From GCA-2708415 sp964353185 (GTDB taxonomy: Bacteria > Pseudomonadota > Alphaproteobacteria > Micavibrionales > Micavibrionaceae): DNA of 64,000 nt. The position numbers and the translations under genes are program-made. Where the stretch lies: contig CAYGUV010000005.1 in assembly GCA_964353185.1 (NCBI GenBank), positions 1 to 64,000 of the forward strand. Direction: 5' to 3'. A model generated the notes under the pieces. The model was not told where the DNA came from, made no database searches, and saw nothing but the letters and a program-made list of their open reading frames with translations. Below, in pieces: positions 1 to 6,487 of the stretch (position 1 is the first letter of the stretch; each line of letters begins with the position of its first letter).

Positions 1-50
1 TCAGGCTCATAACCTGAAGGTCGTAGGTTCAAATCCTACTCCCGCAACCA
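1..50 (+). tRNA. Initiator tRNA-fMet (CAT), 5' part outside window
   Basis: The window opens inside a tRNA at the anticodon stem. Stem TCAGG/CCTGA encloses loop CTCATAA with anticodon CAT, followed by variable loop AGGTC, T arm GTAGG-TTCAAAT-CCTAC, acceptor strand and encoded CCA. Loop and 3' half match bacterial initiator tRNA. Of the three G:C pairs typical of initiators, 30:40 and 31:39 are kept and 29:41 is A:U. Its 3' half is the attachment site of the integrated element that follows. Confidence 0.9.
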
Positions 51-51
51 A
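4..51 (+). repeat. attL, 48-bp direct repeat with attR at 26437-26484
   Basis: These 48 bases, from the anticodon arm of tRNA-fMet to one base past CCA, recur identically at 26437-26484. The tRNA stays intact at this end, and the integrase gene lies directly beside it, the usual layout for tyrosine-integrase elements. The crossover lies somewhere within the repeat. Confidence 0.93.
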
Positions 52-104
52 GAATATCAATGACTTAGCCTTGATTTCTTCTAAAAAGTATCCCTAAAAT
101 AGTC

Positions 105-131
105 TTACACAGTCCTTACACACTTTACACA
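105..131 (+). promoter_or_regulatory. Three TTACACA repeats, probable integrase arm sites (left)
   Basis: TTACACA occurs at 105-111, 116-122 and 125-131, between the attachment site and the integrase start. The same heptamer occurs twice near the right end at 26358 and 26370. Repeats at both ends of a tRNA-integrated element are what arm-type sites for the integrase or excisionase look like. They also overlap the likely integrase promoter and could allow autoregulation. No binding data support this. Confidence 0.5.
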
Positions 132-144
132 TAAGGAAAAGACT

Positions 145-1386
145 ATGATAAAGCACTCGATTCTCGGTAATAAAGTTCACGTTTATAAGCGCGATAACAG
201 CCGTTATTGGCAATGTTCGACATACCTTCAAGGCAAAAATCGCCGTGCCAGCACTAAAGAAGAAAGCCTGCAACACGCAAAGCAATTTGCTGAAGACTGG
301 TATTTGGAGTTAAGGGGCAAAGCACGCGCAGGAACGCTTAAAGACGAAAAAACTTTTAAAGAAGCTGCTGAACTATTCCTGAAGGAATATGAGGTCATTA
401 CGGAGGGTGATAGAAGCCCTAAGTGGGTTCAAGGGCATGAGATTAGATTGCGTGTTCATCTAACCCCCTTCTTTGGTGATTTAGCTTTATCTGATGTCAC
501 AGCAGGAAAAGTTCAAGAATATAGAGTGCATAGAATGACCCCACAGCCCGATAGCAACCCAGAGCATTCAAAAAGCAATAGACCGCCTAAAGCCTCCACC
601 CCTGCTAGAAAGACGATACATAACGAGATTGTAACGCTAAGGCAGGTGCTTAAAACAGCTATTCGACATGGTTGGATTGCTGCATTGCCTGAATTGTCAC
701 CGCCTTATAATACCCAAGGAAAAGTAGTCCATAGACCGTGGTTTAGCCCTGTGGAGTACAAGCAATTATATGAGGCGACCCGCGCCTATACAAAAACTGT
801 CCCCCCTGCGTTTGTCTGGAATGCGCATCAGGTGCATGATTTTGTATTGTTTATGGCGAATACTGGATTAAGGCCAGATGAAGCTAAAAACCTTCAACAC
901 CGTGACGTAGAAGTTGTGGTTGATGAATGGTCAGGCGATACAATCCTTGAAATTGAGGTTAGAGGCAAGCGCGGCGTTGGTTATTGCAAAAGCACGTCTG
1001 GAGCAGTTAGGCCTTATGAGAGGCTTTTAAATCGCCCTAAACCAGTAAAGAAAAAGGACAAAGATAAGGGCTTGGAAATGCCAGAACCCAAAGACTTAGT
1101 ATTTCCAGGCAATCATTTGAAGATGTTTAATAACATTTTAAAACGTGCAGAATTGAAGTTTGACCGCGATGGGAACGCTCGAACGTCTTATAGCTTACGA
1201 CATACCTATATCTGTTTAAGGCTTATGGAGGGAGCTGATATTTATCAGATAGCAAAGAACTGTAGAACAAGCGTTGAAATGATTGAGAAGCATTATGCTG
1301 CGCATATTAAGACGACTTTAGATGCCTCTGCTATTAATGTAAGGCGTGTTAAGCCCAAGAAGATCGCACAGGAAGACCCCGCTTAA
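145..1386 (+). CDS. Tyrosine recombinase/integrase of the element
   Basis: A 413-aa phage-type integrase, expected to catalyse site-specific recombination between the element and the tRNA-fMet 3' end. The N-terminal half is the arm- and core-binding part. The catalytic domain shows TGLRPDEAKNL (first Arg), SYSLRHTY (second Arg with Tyr in place of the first His of HxxR, a common variant) and KHYAAH with the nucleophilic Tyr. Start chosen at ATG 145, preceded by AAGGAAAAG. It lies about 95 bp from the attachment site, and a hairpin terminator follows the stop. Length is normal for the family. Confidence 0.95.
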   Translation: MIKHSILGNKVHVYKRDNSRYWQCSTYLQGKNRRASTKEESLQHAKQFAEDWYLELRGKARAGTLKDEKTFKEAAELFLKEYEVITEGDRSPKWVQGHEIRLRVHLTPFFGDLALSDVTAGKVQEYRVHRMTPQPDSNPEHSKSNRPPKASTPARKTIHNEIVTLRQVLKTAIRHGWIAALPELSPPYNTQGKVVHRPWFSPVEYKQLYEATRAYTKTVPPAFVWNAHQVHDFVLFMANTGLRPDEAKNLQHRDVEVVVDEWSGDTILEIEVRGKRGVGYCKSTSGAVRPYERLLNRPKPVKKKDKDKGLEMPEPKDLVFPGNHLKMFNNILKRAELKFDRDGNARTSYSLRHTYICLRLMEGADIYQIAKNCRTSVEMIEKHYAAHIKTTLDASAINVRRVKPKKIAQEDPA

Positions 1387-1415
1387 ATTTTAAAAATACT
1401 TTAGAAATCTAATTG

Positions 1416-1447
1416 AATCCCTGTAGCTTTGGCTATGGGGATTTTTT
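1416..1447 (+). terminator. Intrinsic terminator after the integrase
   Basis: AATCCC/GGGATT arms extend inward through two G-U pairs to a 12-bp stem with a TTTG loop and are followed by a T run. It sits 30 bp after the integrase stop and separates the integrase from the mobilization genes. Confidence 0.7.
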
Positions 1448-1510
1448 AATTTAAGGGTAATAAAGAATGTCACACACTATGAACCAACCTATGAAAAACC
1501 GTTTTTCATA

Positions 1511-1543
1511 CCCCTTGATTATTAATAGATAATAATCAAGGGG
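1511..1543. repeat. Perfect 13-bp inverted repeat, 7-nt loop (oriT zone)
   Basis: CCCCTTGATTATT (1511-1523) and its exact complement (1531-1543) flank a 7-nt loop. It immediately precedes the larger inverted repeat at 1546-1619. There is no T run after it, so it is not a simple terminator. Confidence 0.85.
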
Positions 1544-1545
1544 TT

Positions 1546-1619
1546 ACCGCCACCGCCCCCTCCTGACCTCAACCAAACAACATAGAATTTGATTGAGGTC
1601 AGGAGGGGGCGGTGGCGGT
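1546..1619. repeat. Perfect 27-bp inverted repeat, 20-nt loop (oriT zone)
   Basis: Arms at 1546-1572 and 1593-1619 are exact complements. They are GC-rich, in sharp contrast to the AT-rich surroundings, and would form a very stable cruciform or hairpin in single-stranded DNA. The position just upstream of the relaxase gene suggests a role in transfer-origin recognition or termination. Confidence 0.9.
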
Positions 1620-1833
1620 TGTAGTTAGAGGGGTGGTTGGTGGTAGTGGTGTGTGAGGTGGTGAGAGTGAGTGAGTAGTGTGAAGTGATGTGAATGGTGA
1701 TTGTGTGTGATGTTTGTGGGGTTAGCGTTGTTTGGTTTTTTATTTTGGGGTTTTGGGTGTGGTGTTGTAGGTTATTAAGTGGGTGTGAAGGTTTAGGGTT
1801 AATATTTACGTATTTGTTGGGGCGTTTGTTAAT
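1620..1833 (+). other. Strand-asymmetric G/T-rich tract, candidate oriT
   Basis: About 210 bases contain only three C residues on the + strand and are dominated by GTG, GGT and TGT triplets. The tract runs from the 27-bp inverted repeat to the start of the relaxase gene. Its complement is C/A-rich and gives only a low-complexity Pro/Thr/His reading frame, so I do not call it coding. In MOB-C plasmids such as pAD1 and CloDF13 the transfer origin lies near the relaxase gene among repeats. That makes 1511-1833 the best oriT candidate here. The nick site cannot be assigned by eye. Confidence 0.55.
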
Positions 1834-2463
1834 ATGATATTTCAGGAGCGTGATGCAGAGATATTGAAGTGGATTAATGGTTTTGGATTTGCGAGTGCGG
1901 AGCAGATACAGAGCTTTATGAGAGTTGGCAAGACAGCGTGTTATGTAAGATTGAAAAAGCTGGTTGATGGCGGCTATTTGACGCGGGAGCGTATTTTGCA
2001 TGGTCAGGCGAGAATCCATAAATTGACGAAACAAGGTGTTCTGGCTAGTGGCGATGCTGTGTTGCCTTTAAAGTATGTGAACTTGGGAACATTCAGACAT
2101 GATTTTAAGCTGATTGATTTAGCCTTGATGTTAGAGCGTGAAACTGGGGGCTCGTTTATGCCAGATAGGCGAATTAGGCACGATGAAGGATTAAGCGGTG
2201 TTGGTCAACTTGGGCATGTAGCCGATGGATTTTTAACGATTGGACAAGATAAGCCTATTGCCGTTGAGTTAGAATTATCCGTAAAATCAAGAGCGCGTAT
2301 CAACAGCATTATAAATGACTATGGCGGGAATTTGAGTGTAAAAGAGGTTTGGTATTATACGGATAATAAAGAAGTTATTCGTGCCATTACAAAAGCCTCT
2401 AAGGGATTTGATTTTATCAAAGTAAAAGAGATGCCTTCAAATAAATCTGAGGCGGCAATATGA
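1834..2463 (+). CDS. MOB-C/TraX-type relaxase (Replic_Relax family)
   Basis: 209 aa. Residues 5-70 form a winged helix (RDAEILKWINGFG, then a recognition helix around TACYVRLKKLV). The C-terminal half carries a restriction-nuclease-like signature, D131 in HVADGF, then E145, E147 and K151 in AVELELSVK. This combination is typical of the Replic_Relax family, which includes CloDF13 MobC and pAD1 TraX. Those relaxases nick oriT with a PD-(D/E)xK-like fold instead of a HUH fold. The stop overlaps the coupling-protein start by 4 bp, so the pair is one mobilization unit. A plain replication or transcription regulator is the alternative. Confidence 0.72.
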   Translation: MIFQERDAEILKWINGFGFASAEQIQSFMRVGKTACYVRLKKLVDGGYLTRERILHGQARIHKLTKQGVLASGDAVLPLKYVNLGTFRHDFKLIDLALMLERETGGSFMPDRRIRHDEGLSGVGQLGHVADGFLTIGQDKPIAVELELSVKSRARINSIINDYGGNLSVKEVWYYTDNKEVIRAITKASKGFDFIKVKEMPSNKSEAAI

Positions 2464-4235
2464 GCGATGATGCAAAAATTAGTGAGAATGAACAAGTTAT
2501 TTACGCTATTTTGGGCTTCAGTGCCTTTATTTTTATAATTTTACTTGGTTCTGTTACGCTTAGTATTTCTTTAATAAGTTTTGTTATTTTAGGTGTATTT
2601 AAAGCGACTTCAAAACTTGCTTTAGGCCTTGCAGTCTTATTTACCGCTATTGGAATGTTGGCGCATCAAAGTTTAATAGGCTGGCTGATGCTTCCTATTT
2701 CAACCAATCACATTTTTTATAGTGTCGTTTTGCCGTCCAATATATTTGACCTTATATTTAAAGTGGGTGAATTAAGTGCTTTTTTGTCTGCATTGAGCAG
2801 TCAATGGGGGCAAAGCTTAATGAAGCCTCAGTTATGGCTTTCATATCTTCCCGCAGGTTTGTTCTGCGGAACATTATTATTTTCTTTATTTAAATATTTT
2901 TTTAAAAATCCGCTTCGGCATTTGAAGCGTCAAAAACAAATGAAAAAGGACCACGGAAAGGTGGGTGACCTTTCCGCCATACTTACTAATCAAAGAACCG
3001 CAGAGACCTCGAAGGGCTCTTTGATCGGAGCAGATCGATACGCACGTCCCATCGAGCTAAGCGATAAAAGCGCAAACCAGCATACGCTGGTGCTGGGCAC
3101 GACTGGCTCTGGTAAAACAGTGACGGTTTGTAATATTGTTGAAAGTGCTATTAACCGTGGCATACCTCTTATCTATATCGATGGAAAAGGAGATTATGAT
3201 CTGGCTTGCCGTGTTGCCCGCTACGGGCAAAAGCGAGATAAGCCTGTCTCTGTATTTTCCATGAAGGGTGAAAGCTTAAGCTATAATCCTTTATCAACAG
3301 GAGGCTTCACCTCTAAAAAAGATCGTATTATTGAACTAAGGGAATGGACGGAAGAACATTACAAGAAATTAGCCGAAGGATATTTACAATCTGTCTTTAA
3401 GGTTATGGAGCAATGCAATATCCCGTGTAATCTACATAGTCTTTCTGAGAACCTTGATTTGAAAAAATTAAAATCATTGGTACGTCTAAATGAAGCTAAT
3501 ATACCCAATGCTCAGAAATTAATGGATGAGCTTAATAATCAAGACCAAGCTTCAAAAAGCATTGAAAGCCTAGTTGCAGAAATTCGTAATTTTACCTCTT
3601 CTGAAATTGGCGCATTATTCGAGATTGAAGAGGGTAAGCCTGTTTTAACGTTGGAAGATGTTATTAAAAATAATGGTGTGGCTTATTTTTGCTTACCTGC
3701 TTTAGAATTTCCTTCTATGTCTAAAACATTGGGGCGTTTGATTGTAAATGATTTAAAAGCAACGATGGCGCAGAGCTTATCCAATTCTAATATCAAGCAA
3801 GTCTATGTGATATTTGATGAGTTTTCAGTATTTGCGGGAGAGCAAGTGTTGAATGTTATTAATATGGGACGGAGCGCAGGTATTCATGCGGTATTATCAA
3901 CGCAAAGCCTGTCTGATATCGCCTCAGGGCGTAAAGAAAATGCAGATCATTTTATCAATCAAGTTGTTGGCAACTGTAATAACTTCATATTACATCGTCA
4001 AAATTCACCAGAAGACGCAGAAAAACTCGCTGAAATGATGGGAACTAGAAATACTTTAGAATACACAGCGCAAGTAAGCCAAGTTGGCCCAACCCATATG
4101 GGAACAGTACGCAGAACGCGTGGATTTATTGCCCACCCCGATGACATTAAATCATTACAAACAGGGGAGGCTTTTTTCTTTACTAAAGAAGGGAATAAAG
4201 TCACTAAAATGAAAGCGAGGATGAGTAATATATGA
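2460..4235 (+). CDS. VirD4/TraD-type T4SS coupling protein
   Basis: 591 aa. Several hydrophobic segments fill residues 15-150, followed by a cytoplasmic ATPase domain. Walker A is TTGSGKTVTV near residue 214. The acidic strand YVIFDEFSVFAGEQVL and the segment NMGRSAGIHAVLSTQSLSD match the TraG/TraD motor family. Such proteins bring the relaxase-DNA complex to a secretion channel. The start overlaps the relaxase stop (ATGA) and the stop overlaps the next gene in the same way. Relaxase plus coupling protein without a channel recalls CloDF13 MobB-MobC mobilization. Confidence 0.88.
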   Translation: MSDDAKISENEQVIYAILGFSAFIFIILLGSVTLSISLISFVILGVFKATSKLALGLAVLFTAIGMLAHQSLIGWLMLPISTNHIFYSVVLPSNIFDLIFKVGELSAFLSALSSQWGQSLMKPQLWLSYLPAGLFCGTLLFSLFKYFFKNPLRHLKRQKQMKKDHGKVGDLSAILTNQRTAETSKGSLIGADRYARPIELSDKSANQHTLVLGTTGSGKTVTVCNIVESAINRGIPLIYIDGKGDYDLACRVARYGQKRDKPVSVFSMKGESLSYNPLSTGGFTSKKDRIIELREWTEEHYKKLAEGYLQSVFKVMEQCNIPCNLHSLSENLDLKKLKSLVRLNEANIPNAQKLMDELNNQDQASKSIESLVAEIRNFTSSEIGALFEIEEGKPVLTLEDVIKNNGVAYFCLPALEFPSMSKTLGRLIVNDLKATMAQSLSNSNIKQVYVIFDEFSVFAGEQVLNVINMGRSAGIHAVLSTQSLSDIASGRKENADHFINQVVGNCNNFILHRQNSPEDAEKLAEMMGTRNTLEYTAQVSQVGPTHMGTVRRTRGFIAHPDDIKSLQTGEAFFFTKEGNKVTKMKARMSNI

Positions 4236-4786
4236 TTAAAGACAAACGTATGCATACTATTGATAATTCTGAATTAAATGAAGAAGATTTTAAAATTGAT
4301 AATTTCACTTATCAGCGTGATTTGACAAGTAAATTGGATAAAATTTCCAAAGATTTTGACCAAGATATAATTAATGAAATAGTTCTTTGGAAGGTAAGCC
4401 GTTATGCGAGCGTATCAAAAAATACACTTGAACTTTTAAACAGAATTGATCCTCAATCAGATGAAATAGATGAAAGTTTAACTCATGATATTTTAATAGC
4501 CCTTTTAAATACAAAGGGAGTAAGGCTTCCAATGGCATCGACCTTCCTTCGCTTTAAAAACCCAAATGTTTATCAAATCATTGATCAGCGGGTTTACAGA
4601 TTTTTGTATGGGAAAATAGTAAAGTATCCAAACGATATAAATGAAATTTGTAAGTTGTATTTGGATTATCTTAGCGTTTTAAAAAGTAAGTGTAAGCAGT
4701 ACTCTGTTCAATTTAAATATTCAGATAGGATTATATACATGGCTGACAAAAGACTAAATAAAAAAAGCAAGCTGGACAATTACTAA
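4232..4786 (+). CDS. Hypothetical protein, HhH-like helical domain
   Basis: 184 aa, overlapping the coupling-protein stop by 4 bp, so translationally coupled to it. The segment LLNTKGVRLPMASTFLRF, followed by NVYQIIDQRVYRFLYG, resembles the helical core of HhH-GPD-like proteins that read 'locus is closed, base is a unique residue', but no catalytic Lys/Asp pair can be identified with confidence. The C-terminus is Lys-rich. A DNA-binding accessory factor of mobilization is possible from context only. A second in-frame ATG lies at 4250. Confidence 0.6.
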   Translation: MIKDKRMHTIDNSELNEEDFKIDNFTYQRDLTSKLDKISKDFDQDIINEIVLWKVSRYASVSKNTLELLNRIDPQSDEIDESLTHDILIALLNTKGVRLPMASTFLRFKNPNVYQIIDQRVYRFLYGKIVKYPNDINEICKLYLDYLSVLKSKCKQYSVQFKYSDRIIYMADKRLNKKSKLDNY

Positions 4787-4803
4787 AAAGAAAAGGATTT
4801 AAT

Positions 4804-5733
4804 ATGATGAAATACAGCAAAATTGTTATGCTGGGCTTTATGGCTTTTTATTCAACCATTCTGATGGCATCACTTATATATTCAATCCGTGACGCGTTTC
4901 AAGGCGGGCATATGTCCTTAAATATGCCAGTTGCTTATAGCTCTTTACTTTGGAGCGTGATCATCATGGTTATGGCCTTGATAATATCAATCAGTTCTTA
5001 TGGTGATAAGATTGCGGCACTTTTCTTAAATCACCGTAAAACAAGTTTACGTGAAGAAGAAAAAATCAATCCTGCCTTGGATATGATTAAAAAGCAATAT
5101 CGTCAAAAATTTGGTTCTGATTTGGACATGAAAGTCTATGTGATGGACGAGCCACATATTAATGGCATCGCTTTGGGCAAGCAAACGGCGGCAGTTTCAA
5201 CAGGTCTTTTAAAAGTAGGAACAGAAGATGAAATCATGGGCGTTATGGCGCATGAGGCAGGACATCTTCATCATAAAGACGGTGTTTTTAGTTTGGTTTT
5301 TATTACGGCCTCTTTGCCGACAGTATTATTAAATTATTTATTGAGGCTGTGTTTTTCTAGAGGAGTGACTTTGAAATTTATGCCTACCAGCATGCAAGAT
5401 TTTGGATGGTTATGGGGCGGTTTCGTTGTTATTATGTTTATATTCTTTTTTATCTATTTCTTGGTATTTTTGGTTTTGAGTTTTCCAGTTTTATGGCTGA
5501 TGCGTATCTTTGAGACGATGACGCAATGGCCGATTGAATATAAGGCGGATCAATTTGCAAATGAGCTAGGTCATGGAGAGGCTCTGATAGAATTATTTGA
5601 GCGTATTGAAGATGAAGATATTAGGGCTGAGACAGGATTTTTAAGAAAATATCTTTATTCTCATCCGCCGACAGCATTGAGAATAGGTAGGATTGAACGT
5701 AGTTTATTAGGAAGATTAAATGAAGATGTTTAA
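4804..5733 (+). CDS. M48 family membrane metalloprotease (HtpX-like)
   Basis: 309 aa. Two N-terminal membrane segments (about residues 8-26 and 46-63) precede the protease domain. The zinc motif HEAGH is at residues 150-154. After two further hydrophobic stretches (about 165-185 and 200-235) comes EYKADQFANELG, which supplies the third zinc ligand. M48 proteases of this build act on membrane or periplasm-facing substrates in protein quality control. It follows the mobilization genes by 17 bp with AAAAGGA upstream and may be co-transcribed. Its role in the element is unknown. Confidence 0.85.
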   Translation: MMKYSKIVMLGFMAFYSTILMASLIYSIRDAFQGGHMSLNMPVAYSSLLWSVIIMVMALIISISSYGDKIAALFLNHRKTSLREEEKINPALDMIKKQYRQKFGSDLDMKVYVMDEPHINGIALGKQTAAVSTGLLKVGTEDEIMGVMAHEAGHLHHKDGVFSLVFITASLPTVLLNYLLRLCFSRGVTLKFMPTSMQDFGWLWGGFVVIMFIFFFIYFLVFLVLSFPVLWLMRIFETMTQWPIEYKADQFANELGHGEALIELFERIEDEDIRAETGFLRKYLYSHPPTALRIGRIERSLLGRLNEDV

Positions 5734-5994
5734 AACTTATGATGGAATTAGGTTATTCAACCTGATTTTTAAAAATTTACATTATTCCCTATTTTATTCT
5801 TTTTGAAACCTCTATTCTTAAAAAGTCAAAACAATAAAGCTATTCAAATGATTTGAATATAAAATTTAAAAAAGTGAATTTAATAAAATTTATTATGATG
5901 ATATGGCATATGCCCTATGAGTATGGTGCAATATAAAAGCACAAAGAAAATTGATTTTCAATATAGATAATTTTTTATCCCTATGCTGATATGT

Positions 5995-6052
5995 AATTAT
6001 TCAAATTTGTAAATAAGGGGATGGCATTTTATGTCTAAAAAGAAAATTATTA
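5995..6052 (+). repeat. 58-bp direct repeat, copy 1 (leader and gene start)
   Basis: 58 bp recur at 6276-6333 with two mismatches. The unit contains upstream sequence, the ribosome-binding region AAATAAGGGGATGGC and the first seven codons of a small membrane protein. The bodies of the two proteins diverge afterwards. This looks like duplication or recombinational shuffling of an expression cassette. Confidence 0.85.
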
Positions 6053-6261
6053 AAAATATAATAGGAGCGCTAATTTTTATAGTTATGGGCGTGTATGCCC
6101 TATCACAAGATGTTAGAAAAACCGTCTGTTACAATTTGCATATATGTTACAAGACTTGCGATGAATATACAGGAATGCAGGATGCTCCTTTGAGGCCTAT
6201 AGGGCACGAATTTACCTGCGAAGAAATAGAAAGATCTCACGCAATACAAGGGATTTTTTAA
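6031..6261 (+). CDS. Small membrane/secreted protein, unknown function
   Basis: 76 aa. A lysine-rich start MSKKKIIKN is followed by a hydrophobic segment (about residues 8-26), so it is a signal-anchored or exported protein. The rest has four Cys residues (VCYNLHICYKTC and one near the C-terminus), suggesting disulfides outside the cytoplasm. Strong ribosome-binding site AAGGGG. Its leader and first codons are duplicated in front of the next gene. No family recognised. Confidence 0.6.
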   Translation: MSKKKIIKNIIGALIFIVMGVYALSQDVRKTVCYNLHICYKTCDEYTGMQDAPLRPIGHEFTCEEIERSHAIQGIF

Positions 6262-6275
6262 AATGGCTGATATTA

Positions 6276-6333
6276 AATTATTCAAATTTTTAAATAAGGG
6301 GACGGCATTTTATGTCTAAAAAGAAAATTATTA
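6276..6333 (+). repeat. 58-bp direct repeat, copy 2
   Basis: Second copy of the unit at 5995-6052, offset by 281 bp with two mismatches (G/T in the AT-rich part and T/C just before the start codon). It drives the 51-aa gene at 6312. Confidence 0.85.
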
Positions 6334-6467
6334 TAGTAGCGTTGATTGTCTCTATATTTTTGGTGGGAACGATATTATTAATGAATAGAGAACATGAAGT
6401 AAGTAGTAGAAGTAGTACGTCAGTTGAAAGAGCTGGTGAATTTTATAAAAATATGGACATTAAATAA
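6312..6467 (+). CDS. Small single-pass membrane protein
   Basis: 51 aa, starting MSKKKIIIVAL. Hydrophobic residues 6-24 form one membrane span, followed by a short Ser/Arg-rich polar tail ending in KNMDIK. The ribosome-binding site and start are in the duplicated 58-bp unit, which supports translation from ATG 6312. It ends 20 bp before the RTX gene, so it may be the first gene of that unit. Function unknown. Confidence 0.55.
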   Translation: MSKKKIIIVALIVSIFLVGTILLMNREHEVSSRSSTSVERAGEFYKNMDIK

Positions 6468-6487
6468 AATTATAAAGGTATTTGATT

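Noticed and set aside
1522..2034. 170-codon minus-strand frame rich in Pro, Thr, His and Ser
   Set aside because: It is the complement of the G/T-rich tract and overlaps the relaxase gene. Composition is low-complexity with no domain; it follows from the strand bias.
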